Source: Ravibacter sp037191015
GTDB taxonomy: Bacteria; Bacteroidota; Bacteroidia; Cytophagales; Spirosomataceae
Direction of reading: 5' to 3'
NCBI GenBank assembly: GCA_037191015.1
Contig: JBBCKD010000001.1
Location: 186,001-250,000 of the forward strand
Length of the DNA stretch: 64,000 bases
The notes beneath the pieces are model-generated. The model was given only the letters and a program-made list of their open reading frames with translations, was not told the DNA's origin and made no database searches. Below are positions 33,009 through 41,913 of the stretch, piece by piece (the first letter of the stretch is position 1; the number at the start of each line of letters is the position of its first letter). Made by a program: the position numbers and the translations under genes.

Positions 33009-34652
33009 TCAGTACCCCGGATTTTGTGCCAATGCTGCGTCGAGGTTAGCATCAATCGCAGTTTGGGGAATGGGAAAGAATGCATGCTTTTCCTGTATGG
33101 TATTTTGGGTAATAGGTAGAAAGTTATACCGGCGAACCCTTTCTACCAGCTTCCCCATCCTGATCAGGGTGCGGCGTCTGGGTTCTTCTGTAATCAGTTC
33201 CCGTGCGCGTTCGTCCAGTATATAATCCAGCGTCACGTCAGAGGGAGCAACCGCCCCGGCGGTAGCCCTTGCACGTACTGTATTGATATCTGCCGCAGCA
33301 CTTACGGCATCGCCTTTCCTCAGGTAGGCTTCGGCACGCAGGAGGTAGGTTTCTGCCAGCCGGTATACCATAACATTTTTATCGGTGAGCCCCGACGCGT
33401 TGTCGTTGTTCCAAGGGTTACCTTCTACTTTCCTGATATAAGGGTAGATATGTCTCATTGTATCCTCACTGCTGGTTTTGGGTCCTACAGGCTTCCCGTA
33501 ATACGCTGATGCGGGATTATTATAGTAGTAGACGCGCCGTATGTTATACGGGGAATTGCGCATATCGATCCCCCCGTTTTTCCAGATATCGTAATAAAAA
33601 TAATCTGTAAACCGCACATGACCAACACCCCTGCCTAAGCTATCGGATACCACCATGCCGGGAGCCCCATTGGGATCCGTCACCCTGACAAGGAAAGGAG
33701 TCAGGTTCCGCACCATGCTGTTTCCCTCCCTGGATCCGCCGCCACCCTGTACAAAGCTTTTGAACTGCCATACATAAATGGACTCCATGTTGCCTGCGCT
33801 CCGGTTCTGGTTTCCCTGGATAAACAGGTCTGAAAATGCATCGCCGGGAACGTCTTTGTTCGCACCGAATCTTTCCGTCATCAGACGGTATAAGCCCGAC
33901 TCTATTACGTCGGAAGCGCTTTTAATGGCATTATCATATTCACCTAAGCTGATACATACCTCGCTTAACAAGTGGCTGGCCGCCGCCTTCACGATACGGC
34001 CTTCCTTACCGGGCTCAACTGTAGCAGGCAACCACTCGGCAGCAAATGCGAGGTCATTTTTGGCAAACCGGTATACCTCTTCCCTGTCCGATTTTACAAA
34101 GTCTGTTTTCGGCACTGTCAGGACAGTATCTACAATAGGTACGCCTCCAAAGAGATTGGCCAGCAGATTATAGGTGTACCCTCTGAAAAAGCGTGCCTCG
34201 GCGATGACCGCGTTCTTTTCGGCCTCATTTGCCCAGATCCCGCTATTTTCAATTTTATTAGCATACGAAACGATCGTGTTGGCCCGGAGTATCATCCTGG
34301 TATATGCCCAGTCCCATATACTGGTGACATGTGCGTTGGCAGGCGTCAGGTATGTTTCATAATTCTCATAATAAATCAGGATCGCACCGCCTTTGGCAGC
34401 TACGTCAGTACCCCATAAATTGCTGTAATAGGTCAGATCATCCATCGTCATTTCTTCCCTGGCCGCCTGGACCAGAGCGACAAGGTAGCTTTCAAAACCT
34501 CCTTTGGAGGTAAGTATTGCATCTGAGTTGAGAAAAGCCAGTGGCCTTTCTTCAAGAATATCCCCGCTGCACGAAAAAAGAAGGGGTAGCAGTAATAAAA
34601 AACGCATACGCCTGGCAGCCGTCTTACTCCAAAACCTATTGAGTATATTCAT
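33009..34652 (-). CDS. SusD/RagB family outer-membrane lipoprotein (locus B)
   Basis: The 547-residue lipoprotein has signal RRMRFLLLLPLLFSC and then DILEERPLAFLNSD, the typical post-lipobox SusD motif. TPR-type helices (NAVIAEARFFRGYTYNLLANLFGGVPIVD), YRLAETYLLRAEAYLRKGDA, the DYILDERARELITEEPRRRT block and the terminal DANLDAALAQNPGY are present. It pairs with the SusC encoded 29 bp upstream. Confidence 0.96.
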   Translation of the reverse strand: MNILNRFWSKTAARRMRFLLLLPLLFSCSGDILEERPLAFLNSDAILTSKGGFESYLVALVQAAREEMTMDDLTYYSNLWGTDVAAKGGAILIYYENYETYLTPANAHVTSIWDWAYTRMILRANTIVSYANKIENSGIWANEAEKNAVIAEARFFRGYTYNLLANLFGGVPIVDTVLTVPKTDFVKSDREEVYRFAKNDLAFAAEWLPATVEPGKEGRIVKAAASHLLSEVCISLGEYDNAIKSASDVIESGLYRLMTERFGANKDVPGDAFSDLFIQGNQNRSAGNMESIYVWQFKSFVQGGGGSREGNSMVRNLTPFLVRVTDPNGAPGMVVSDSLGRGVGHVRFTDYFYYDIWKNGGIDMRNSPYNIRRVYYYNNPASAYYGKPVGPKTSSEDTMRHIYPYIRKVEGNPWNNDNASGLTDKNVMVYRLAETYLLRAEAYLRKGDAVSAAADINTVRARATAGAVAPSDVTLDYILDERARELITEEPRRRTLIRMGKLVERVRRYNFLPITQNTIQEKHAFFPIPQTAIDANLDAALAQNPGY

Positions 34653-34681
34653 ATCTAAAACTTTAAAATCATGGAGAAATG

Positions 34682-37600
34682 CTAAAAACTGAGGTTTATT
34701 CCTGCTGTGAACGATCTTGGCATCGGATACAGGTCCGCAGAGGAAGTTCCCCCGCTTTCGGGATCTGATCCCGGCCAATCTGTGAAGGTGTGGATATTTT
34801 TACCACTCACGAAAAGCCTGAGATTCGCCATCCTGACCTTTTCAAGAATGGTTTTTGGAACTTCATATGCGATCGATACATCCTGGATCCTTACAAAATT
34901 CCTGCTCACATACCATCCGTGCTGCAGTGGGTTATTATACATAAGTGAAGGACGCGTCTGAGACCTGTTTTCAGGGGTCCAGTAGCCGGCATCCAGCTGG
35001 TTAAGCGACCTTCCCGGCGAATTCGGACTCACAGCGGTGTTCAGCAGAGGGAAATCTGTAACCCAGCCAAACATCCCGTTGACAAGGACAGATAGCGAAA
35101 AGCTGCCATAACTGAGCATGTTATTTAAACCAACCCGGATCCTGGGCTGTCCGCCGGATCCTACTATTGTACGATCACCGGCATCTATCTTCCCGTCTTC
35201 GTTCAGATCCTTTACACGTACAAAACCCGGTTGGTACCCTGCCGGCAATTCGTCTCCTTCCTGATAGATCCCGTCAAAAACATAGTCAAAATAGGAAGTA
35301 ATTGGGTGACCTATGAACCAGTTGTTTGAGATATCGTCATCCTCCCGTCCGTCCTCGTTGGTATCAGCCCCATACAGGCTGACAATCTTGTTTTTATTAT
35401 GAGAGAAGGCAACATTCGACGTCCATCTGAACTTGGGTGCTTCTATATTCACAGTGTTTAGTGAAATTTCGATCCCTTTGTTGCTGACTTCCCCTATATT
35501 GGTAAAAATACTGGTATAGCCATTCATGGAAGGGATGGTTCTGAGCACCAGCAGATCCTTGGTTTTGCTGTCATACACTTCAACGGTACCGGCTAAGCGG
35601 CTTTTAAATAAATCAAAATCGACTGCTGCATTAGCCGTGTAAGTGCTCTCCCACTTTAAATTGTCATTACCCATGTTGGATGCAAAAATCCCTACCGTAG
35701 AAACTCCGGCGTTTCCGAAGACATAATGTGTCAGATCAGATAAACTGAGCGATTGATAGGGGCGTATCGCCTGATTGCCCACTGCCCCATAAGATAGCCG
35801 CAGCTTGAGCATGTTCACATGGTTAATTTTCTCCATAAAGCGTTCGTCCGATATAATCCATGCCAGCGACCCCGAAGGGAAAGTGGCATATTTGTTATTG
35901 GCGGCGAAGACAGAGCTTCCATCCCTCCTGGCAGTCAAAGTGAGCAGGTATTTGTCTTTAAATCTGTAATTTGCCCGGAACATCAGCGACTGGCCGGAGT
36001 ATGATTCCGCCGTTGACTGGTTGGTAAAAATACTGCCGAGGGTCAGGTTGTGATAGCCGAGCAGATCGGAGCTGAACTGATCGGCATTGCTTGTGGTGGA
36101 TTCGAAAGTGTGGTGATTGCGCCCATACATCAGTGTCAGGTCCAGACCGTGGGATGCGCTCAATCTTTTGTTGTAGGTGAGAATATTTTCAACGACCCAA
36201 TCAAAACTGTTCTGGTTGAATTTGCTCCCGGAAGTGGTGTTAACAGACAAATGCTTATCCTGCCTGAAAAAATTGTAGTGCTTTTGCCAGCGATAATTAG
36301 GCGCAAAATTCAGCCGGTAAGATAATCCTTCTAAAAAAGGAGCGTCCAGCACTGCAAAAATATTGCTGAACAAATTGTTATATATCTCTTCGTTATCGGT
36401 TAACAACGTTCTCCAAAGGGGGTTGAGGGATACCTGGTCTTCAATGACCGTAAACTGGGTCGGCTCACCGTCGGGATGGTACCATTTACCATAGGGACTG
36501 CTATGATAAATCTTGCTTACATCTGCGCTTACCCCGGACAGATCACGTTGTATAAACGTCGACGTAATGCCGATATTCAGCCAATCAGTTATCCGGTTCT
36601 CGACATTCATGCGGAAGGAGATACGTTTATGGTTGTCATTGGATATCAACCCCTTTTCGTCTGCCAACGACGCTGAGATGTAATAGTTGGAATAGTTTGA
36701 GCGGCCGGCAATGCTGATATCGTAGGACGCTATCCGTCCTTTCTGAGAAGCTTCATCCCAGGGATCAACGGTGACGCCGTTTTGATAATTGCTTACTTCC
36801 GACGGAGACAAATAAGTGACAATATCCGAAGGTGTCACATTTATTCCCGCCTGCCGCCTGTAATCCAGGGTTTTTTCTATATATCGCTCCGGGCTGAAAA
36901 GATTGACTTTACTGGCAAATTGTGAAACACCCTTAAACGTGTTAAAACGGATAGTAGGCTTTTCAGTGACGCCCCTTTTCGAGGTGATCAGAATTACCCC
37001 GTTGGCAGCGCGCGCACCATAAATGGCAGCTGCGCTTGCATCCTTTAATACTTCAACAGATTGGATATCATTCGGGTTTATATCCGCCATACTTCCGCCA
37101 AAAATGATTCCGTCCAGAATAATCAACGGGTCGTTGGAAGCGCTTAGCGATCGCGGACCGCGGATAAGAATAGACCCATTCTGACCGGGTCTGCCATTAT
37201 CGAGAATCTGGACTCCGGCAACACTACCCCGCAACGCCTGGGAAACGTTGGTGTTCGGTATATTTTCAGTGTTCGCCATTTCTACCCTGGAAACCGATCC
37301 CGTTACATCTCTCCGTCGCTGCGTTCCGTATCCCACAACTACAACCTCTTCTAACGATTTCTCGTCTACTTCTAAGGTCACTTCCAGCTTTATCTTACCA
37401 GACACGACCACCTCCTGGCTAACGTACCCGACATACGAAAACACCAAAACTGCTGTTTCGTCGGAGACGTCGAGACTGAAACTTCCATCTGCGCGGGTGG
37501 CGGTTCCGGTCTGAGTGCCTTTTATCAAAATGCTCACTCCGGGCAAAGCCTCACCTTTTTCGTCCGATACCCGTCCCGTTACTGTAATATCGGTATTCAA

Positions 37601-38026
37601 TACGTCCGTTGCCTGCCTGTCTTTGCTATCAGGAGATAAGGAGTTGATCAGCTCTTCATCCTTTCGGTCCATCCTGCTGATGATCACCAGGTTTTCGGTG
37701 GCCCTGTACTTCAGCTCCAGCGGAGTAAGCACTTCGTCCAGCACTTTATGAAGTGCCTGATTCTTAGCAGTTATGCTTACTTTCCTGCTGGAACGGATAA
37801 GAGAGCGGCTGAATACGAACCTGACTTCCGTACGTTGTTCTATTTCCCGGAAAACCTGTTCTACGGCTTGGTTCCTGATATTCAGGCTCACTTTTTTGTT
37901 CAGTACCGGTTGTGCATATCCTTCTATCGCGTGCACGTTCCCAAGCGCAGCGAGAATTAAGACAAATTGAATGAAAGACAAACGCATAAACCTTATCAGG
38001 GATTGATAATAGATTCTTTTCTGCAT
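34682..38026 (-). CDS. SusC/RagA TonB-linked transporter with STN domain (locus B)
   Basis: The 1114-residue product starts with MQKRIYYQS and a signal segment (FIQFVLILAALGNVHA). It then has an STN domain at about 45-100 (LNIRNQAVEQVFREIEQRTE), a CarboxypepD-regulatory-like domain (TVTGRVSDEKGEALPGVSIL) and a plug beginning VVVGYGTQRRRDVTGSVSRV with ILIRGPRSLSASNDPLIILDG. The SusC beta-barrel ends in FTAGINLSF. The STN domain and the upstream fecR and sigma genes show that it doubles as the signalling receptor for its own expression. The open frame extends further upstream to 38113, but 38026 is the natural start. Confidence 0.97.
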   Translation of the reverse strand: MQKRIYYQSLIRFMRLSFIQFVLILAALGNVHAIEGYAQPVLNKKVSLNIRNQAVEQVFREIEQRTEVRFVFSRSLIRSSRKVSITAKNQALHKVLDEVLTPLELKYRATENLVIISRMDRKDEELINSLSPDSKDRQATDVLNTDITVTGRVSDEKGEALPGVSILIKGTQTGTATRADGSFSLDVSDETAVLVFSYVGYVSQEVVVSGKIKLEVTLEVDEKSLEEVVVVGYGTQRRRDVTGSVSRVEMANTENIPNTNVSQALRGSVAGVQILDNGRPGQNGSILIRGPRSLSASNDPLIILDGIIFGGSMADINPNDIQSVEVLKDASAAAIYGARAANGVILITSKRGVTEKPTIRFNTFKGVSQFASKVNLFSPERYIEKTLDYRRQAGINVTPSDIVTYLSPSEVSNYQNGVTVDPWDEASQKGRIASYDISIAGRSNYSNYYISASLADEKGLISNDNHKRISFRMNVENRITDWLNIGITSTFIQRDLSGVSADVSKIYHSSPYGKWYHPDGEPTQFTVIEDQVSLNPLWRTLLTDNEEIYNNLFSNIFAVLDAPFLEGLSYRLNFAPNYRWQKHYNFFRQDKHLSVNTTSGSKFNQNSFDWVVENILTYNKRLSASHGLDLTLMYGRNHHTFESTTSNADQFSSDLLGYHNLTLGSIFTNQSTAESYSGQSLMFRANYRFKDKYLLTLTARRDGSSVFAANNKYATFPSGSLAWIISDERFMEKINHVNMLKLRLSYGAVGNQAIRPYQSLSLSDLTHYVFGNAGVSTVGIFASNMGNDNLKWESTYTANAAVDFDLFKSRLAGTVEVYDSKTKDLLVLRTIPSMNGYTSIFTNIGEVSNKGIEISLNTVNIEAPKFRWTSNVAFSHNKNKIVSLYGADTNEDGREDDDISNNWFIGHPITSYFDYVFDGIYQEGDELPAGYQPGFVRVKDLNEDGKIDAGDRTIVGSGGQPRIRVGLNNMLSYGSFSLSVLVNGMFGWVTDFPLLNTAVSPNSPGRSLNQLDAGYWTPENRSQTRPSLMYNNPLQHGWYVSRNFVRIQDVSIAYEVPKTILEKVRMANLRLFVSGKNIHTFTDWPGSDPESGGTSSADLYPMPRSFTAGINLSF

Positions 38027-38127
38027 AAATTTGAGTGGTATTTGAACGAATACTGATAAAACGATACCCTGCATCCTTCCAGAACCGGAGGATGGTGTTT
38101 GCGCCAGCAACATGAAGCAGGGTTTCA

Positions 38128-38160
38128 GAAACCGGTAGTGTCGGAAGCATTACCGGTTTC
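38128..38160. terminator. Stem-loop between fecR and susC, locus B
   Basis: A perfect 10-bp inverted repeat GAAACCGGTA/TACCGGTTTC (38128-38137 with 38151-38160) and a 13-base loop. It sits about 70 bp after the FecR stop and 100 bp before the SusC start. There is no T tract, so it may be an attenuator, an mRNA-stability element or a protein site. Confidence 0.45.
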
Positions 38161-38229
38161 GACCATTATAGGGGGTCAGGAATGGGTTTCTGCCATATGA
38201 TAACCGGGTTTAAGAGTTAGCTATTGATT

Positions 38230-39336
38230 CTATTCATTACAGCTTTTTCCGTAGATCATTACCTGACCGTCCAGAATTTCGTATTTCGCTTCTATGGCCT
38301 CGCATATAATCTCAAGCTTTTCTTTCAGGGGCTGATCAGTTAAAACTGCCGTAAGCGGACAAGCCGATAGCAGCTCTTCGTCAAAAATAATGTCTATCTG
38401 GTAGGCCTCTTTCAGGTCTTTCAGCACCTGGCTCACCGGCGTATTGACGTAGCCCGACCTGATGATTTCTGACTTCCCCGGTACAATTTCAGGAACATCC
38501 GAAAGCGTTTTTACCAGACGGCTGTCGCGGATCTCCAGGGTTACCTTCTGATTGGAAGTAACCAGCAGGCCCTGCGACTCGCGGTTGGCGCCGGCATTCC
38601 GGAAATCTTCTTTTTTGAATACCGAAACCTTCCCTTCTTTGACCTCTACGACCTCCTCTGCCTTACTTCTGATCGCCCGGATAATGAAGCTCGTTCCCAG
38701 TACACGTGTGATGAGATTTTCGGAATAGACCAGAAATGGTCTCTTCACGTCTCTGCTCACCTTGAAAAAGGCTTCTCCGGTCAGGTATACCTCCCTGGCA
38801 TCTCCGAAAATCTCCGGCATCCTCAGTTCGGAATGAGGCCCCAGCACCACCTTTGTACCGTCTTCCAGAAGTATGGTATCGTTTTCCGTTGTCTGATTTT
38901 GCCTGGTAATCATTTTTACCTGGCTACTTCCTAAGAGAGGCTGTTTTGCTCCTGAAGGGGTATTCCTCAAAAACTGCCAGCCAAGCCAGGTTACGGCCAG
39001 CACCACCGATGCGGCGGCCAGCCATCTCACAAACGGCCGGACCGTTGACGAATACCCGGGATCGATGTAGGCTGTCTCTTGCTGTCCCTGCCTGATCTTC
39101 ATGACCATTGCAGAGATTTCCTCCTCTATTTCCTCATCGCTGATGTTCGCTTCAAACCGGGCATATACGCTACCCAGCAGAAGGCGTGCCCTATGGATAT
39201 CGTCGGCCTGATCCGGGTTCCCGGCTCCATAATCTTCCCATATCCTGTCTTTTTCCGCTGTCGGAAACCTCACCCAGCTCTGGAAATCTGCGTCCAGGAC
39301 AAAATCTTCAACAACGTACGCTTTGTACTTATCCAT
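38230..39336 (-). CDS. FecR family anti-sigma factor (locus B)
   Basis: The 368-residue protein has an N-terminal cytoplasmic part (about 1-105), one membrane helix near 107-127 (LAAASVVLAVTWLGWQFL) and a periplasmic FecR domain. That domain shows ILLEDGTKVVLGPHSELRMP, REVYLTGEAFFKVSRD and RVLGTSFIIRAIRSK. It ends with a DUF4974-like domain (VNTPVSQVLKDLKEAYQIDI). It should sequester the ECF sigma encoded upstream and respond to the STN domain of the locus B SusC. Confidence 0.95.
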   Translation of the reverse strand: MDKYKAYVVEDFVLDADFQSWVRFPTAEKDRIWEDYGAGNPDQADDIHRARLLLGSVYARFEANISDEEIEEEISAMVMKIRQGQQETAYIDPGYSSTVRPFVRWLAAASVVLAVTWLGWQFLRNTPSGAKQPLLGSSQVKMITRQNQTTENDTILLEDGTKVVLGPHSELRMPEIFGDAREVYLTGEAFFKVSRDVKRPFLVYSENLITRVLGTSFIIRAIRSKAEEVVEVKEGKVSVFKKEDFRNAGANRESQGLLVTSNQKVTLEIRDSRLVKTLSDVPEIVPGKSEIIRSGYVNTPVSQVLKDLKEAYQIDIIFDEELLSACPLTAVLTDQPLKEKLEIICEAIEAKYEILDGQVMIYGKSCNE

Positions 39337-39481
39337 GTAAATATTGCTTCCTATTTATGAATAGGCATCCATTAATGTTCGATAACCAAAAAAAATCAGA
39401 TTTTTTTTAAAATAATTATTCCGGAGAGGCGCCCTACCCCCGCCTGTGAAGACACAGGCGGCAGCAACTTCGCAAAAGTGA

Positions 39482-40042
39482 TCACATTCTCTCCCGCAGT
39501 TCGCGGATAGTCCTGTAGATCAGGTTGGCAACAGCCTGTCTCGAAATGGACATCACCTCCGCTATTGCTTCATTGCTGAGGTTTTCGAAGAATTTCAGAT
39601 AGATCGCTTCCTGCTGGCGCTTAGGCAATAACCCGATCTGGCGGTTCAGCTGGAGCCATCTTGCTTCATCTGTTTCGAGCTCGATGAGCTTTTGTTCGAT
39701 GCTTTTATCCGCTGGTATATCCGATTCCCAGTCGGGTTCGGCTTCTTCGGTAATCCTGTTCCGGCGGGAACCTTCCCGGTAAATTTTTCTGCGTAGTGAT
39801 TTGATCAGGTAAAACTTGATAAACCCCGTATCTCCCAACGACTCCCTTTTGGCCCATAGCTCAAGGAAAAGGTCTTGTATGCAGTCTTTGATAAACTCCC
39901 GGTCGCGGCTGAATTTTACACCGTAGCTGAACAAGCTCCGGTAATGGATACGGGTTATCTGGGCAAAAGCGCCTTCATCGCCTTTTCGAAACGCGTTCCA
40001 CAATTCGTGATCTTCTCCCACAATTTCATTGGTTAAAGACAT
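39482..40042 (-). CDS. ECF RNA polymerase sigma factor (locus B)
   Basis: The 186-residue sigma-70 family protein has region 2 at about 10-75 (LWNAFRKGDEGAFAQITRIH, KDCIQDLFLELWAKRE) and region 4 at about 130-185 (LPKRQQEAIYLKFFENLSNE, then IAEVMSISRQAVANLIYRTI). It is the head gene of locus B. Its own promoter region (40080-40110) is duplicated at 47832-47862. Confidence 0.96.
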   Translation of the reverse strand: MSLTNEIVGEDHELWNAFRKGDEGAFAQITRIHYRSLFSYGVKFSRDREFIKDCIQDLFLELWAKRESLGDTGFIKFYLIKSLRRKIYREGSRRNRITEEAEPDWESDIPADKSIEQKLIELETDEARWLQLNRQIGLLPKRQQEAIYLKFFENLSNEAIAEVMSISRQAVANLIYRTIRELRERM

Positions 40043-40079
40043 TTGCTCCCTTCTGAAGACCTTTGCTTATAAATAATCG

Positions 40080-40110
40080 CAATTCTACGTTGTTTTATAG
40101 CGAAACGCAA
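40080..40110 (-). promoter_or_regulatory. Promoter of the locus B sigma gene
   Basis: On the minus strand TTG (40108-40110), a 20-base spacer and TAGAATTG (40080-40087) form a near-consensus Bacteroidota promoter (one mismatch in TAnnTTTG). It lies about 38 bp before the sigma ATG at 40042. The surrounding 47 bases (40071-40117) match 47823-47869 at 39 positions, with both elements and the spacing kept. Confidence 0.6.
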
Positions 40111-40275
40111 TTAGTTGTTTATTTCAATTGAAAAGTATACCACTACCATTTCCGGGAATAAATATCAGGAAAGGGCTGTTTAAGCAGCCTGAAATCCGTA
40201 TCGGCTTATTGGCTGAAAGAAGAAGCCTGGCAAGACTTGTTATGTAGCTTACCCTATTTTGTTTAAAAATATTCG

Positions 40276-40283
40276 TACATTTG
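40276..40283 (+). promoter_or_regulatory. -7 element upstream of the small HTH gene
   Basis: TACATTTG is an exact TAnnTTTG match, 37 bases before the ATG at 40321. I see no good -33 TTG at 19-21 bases, so the promoter assignment is tentative. Confidence 0.35.
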
Positions 40284-40320
40284 CAATGTATAATTAACAA
40301 ATTAATGATCTTTTGTTGTC

Positions 40321-40623
40321 ATGGTCACTGAAATAGTAAATAATTACAAAGTACTGGCTAACAATATAGGGCGCTTAATAGAAGTTTCGGGATACAGAAA
40401 TGACTATATAGCAAAAAAAATAGGGCTTACTCCGGTCAATTTTGCTACTAAGAAAAAAAGAGGTTCTTTAAGTATTGATGAAATAGAGAAGATATTGAAA
40501 GTTATTGAAAATGAGGATGTAGAGGATTATCTGATGCTGGAGATCATGAGACAGGAATCAGAATCAAATGAGCCTAACATAAGCTACGATGAATTCAAAT
40601 ATAAACACTTCCCTCCGAAATGA
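40321..40623 (+). CDS. Small AT-rich helix-turn-helix-like protein
   Basis: The 100-residue product has a central region at about 18-62 (RLIEVSGYRNDYIAKKIGLT, then VNFATKKKRGSLSIDEIEKI) that reads as an XRE-like helix-turn-helix with the recognition helix around residues 34-44. The C-terminal 35 residues are acidic and helical, then aromatic (YDEFKYKHFPPK). Its base composition is clearly more AT-rich than its neighbours and it is alone on the plus strand between two minus-strand loci, which suggests acquisition. It could be an orphan antitoxin or phage-type repressor. No toxin gene is adjacent. Confidence 0.7.
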   Translation: MVTEIVNNYKVLANNIGRLIEVSGYRNDYIAKKIGLTPVNFATKKKRGSLSIDEIEKILKVIENEDVEDYLMLEIMRQESESNEPNISYDEFKYKHFPPK

Positions 40624-40656
40624 GATCCCGGAATATATGATCGTGTCAATCCATCA

Positions 40657-41880
40657 TTATTTTGAAACCCGGTAAGACGGATTTTCCCGGGAGAAGAGCT
40701 CCGGCCGCCAGGCTGCTCCCAGGCCGGCACGGACCGGCGCGGCTATGTGGCCGTCGGAGACGCTCAGGGGCTGATCTATCAACTTTTCATACGCCACCCG
40801 CAGGTGAGCCCTTACGCTTTCCTGGAAAACCACATTCGGGCATGCTATTCCTACATGCACGCCGGCCAGAAGGGTAAAAGGCCCGGTGCAATCGTGCATG
40901 GTTACGGGGATATTATACGGGATAGCCATTTCAGTGATCCTCCTAGTCTCGGAAATCCCGCCTACCCATGTAGGATCTACCATGATATAATCGGCAGCCT
41001 GCCTTTCCAACACATGGCGATAGTCTTCCCTGGTAGTAAACATCTCGCTTACCGCTATCGGCACTCCGGCCCGGTCATGAAATTTTTTAAGCATATCCAC
41101 ATTGTCGACCCGAAGCACATCTTCGAGCCACAGCGGTTTTATGTCCCGCATTACCTCGGCTATCCGCATGGCGGCCGGCCATTGGAAAAATCCATGCCCA
41201 TCGAGCATGATCTCTATTCCATAACCGACTTCCTCCCGTATGTCGAACAGGGGTTGGAGCGCCTGTCTTATCGCTCCCCATGACAAATACAGGGGGCCGC
41301 CCGGCTGGTGGGCCAGGGGATCGAGCACCCATACCTTCATGGCTTTATAGCCTTCGCTGATCAGCTCCCGGGCATACGCGGCAGGACGGTGCAGGCTGGC
41401 CCAGTTGTCTTCGAGCGGACCGTCGAAGCCGCTGCTGCCGTATCCCGGCCATAGCGACTTCTCTCTTACCGGGGCAGAAGCTGTAGCCGGGGTCACCCCA
41501 TAGCTGGTTCCTCCGGAGCTGTTATAGGCCGGTACTGCTTCGCGCGTGCGTCCTCCCAGTAATTGCCAAACCGGTACCCCGCAGGATTGCCCCAGGATAT
41601 CCCACAGGCAGAGGTCCAGTGCTGAGAGCGCACGCAATTCGGCCCCTCTGCCCCCGAAGTTGATAAAACGTTCGTAGAAAAAGCGCCAGTGGCGCTCGAT
41701 ATCCAGGGCGTTTTCTCCCAGCAGGCGGTCGGCCATCCAGTCGTGAAGCACCGACGCAACCGATTGAGGGGCGTAGTAGGTCTCCCCGTTCCCGGTTATT
41801 CCCGCGTCGGTATGTACACGCAGCAACAGGAGGTGAGACTGGCATACCGTTTCTATCCCGGTAATTTTAATGGCAGACAT
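40657..41880 (-). CDS. Enolase-superfamily (mandelate racemase/muconate-lactonizing type) sugar-acid dehydratase
   Basis: The 407-residue cytosolic enzyme has the capping domain (about 1-120) and a TIM barrel with recognisable active-site positions. These are Lys179/Lys182 in GYKAMKVW, metal ligands Asp227 (MLDGHGFF), Glu253 (LWLEDV) and Glu279 (AVSEMF), and His329 in VTMHDCTGP. This residue set is that of the mandelate racemase subgroup, most of whose characterised members dehydrate aldonic or uronic-derived acids (galactonate, rhamnonate, fuconate). The exact substrate cannot be read from sequence. It is 33 bp from the SDR gene upstream and presumably works on the sugar acid that enzyme or a lactonase produces. 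Confidence 0.9.
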   Translation of the reverse strand: MSAIKITGIETVCQSHLLLLRVHTDAGITGNGETYYAPQSVASVLHDWMADRLLGENALDIERHWRFFYERFINFGGRGAELRALSALDLCLWDILGQSCGVPVWQLLGGRTREAVPAYNSSGGTSYGVTPATASAPVREKSLWPGYGSSGFDGPLEDNWASLHRPAAYARELISEGYKAMKVWVLDPLAHQPGGPLYLSWGAIRQALQPLFDIREEVGYGIEIMLDGHGFFQWPAAMRIAEVMRDIKPLWLEDVLRVDNVDMLKKFHDRAGVPIAVSEMFTTREDYRHVLERQAADYIMVDPTWVGGISETRRITEMAIPYNIPVTMHDCTGPFTLLAGVHVGIACPNVVFQESVRAHLRVAYEKLIDQPLSVSDGHIAAPVRAGLGAAWRPELFSRENPSYRVSK

Positions 41881-41913
41881 ATTTAGTGCTCGGCTTGAAA
41901 GTAAATCTGTTTG

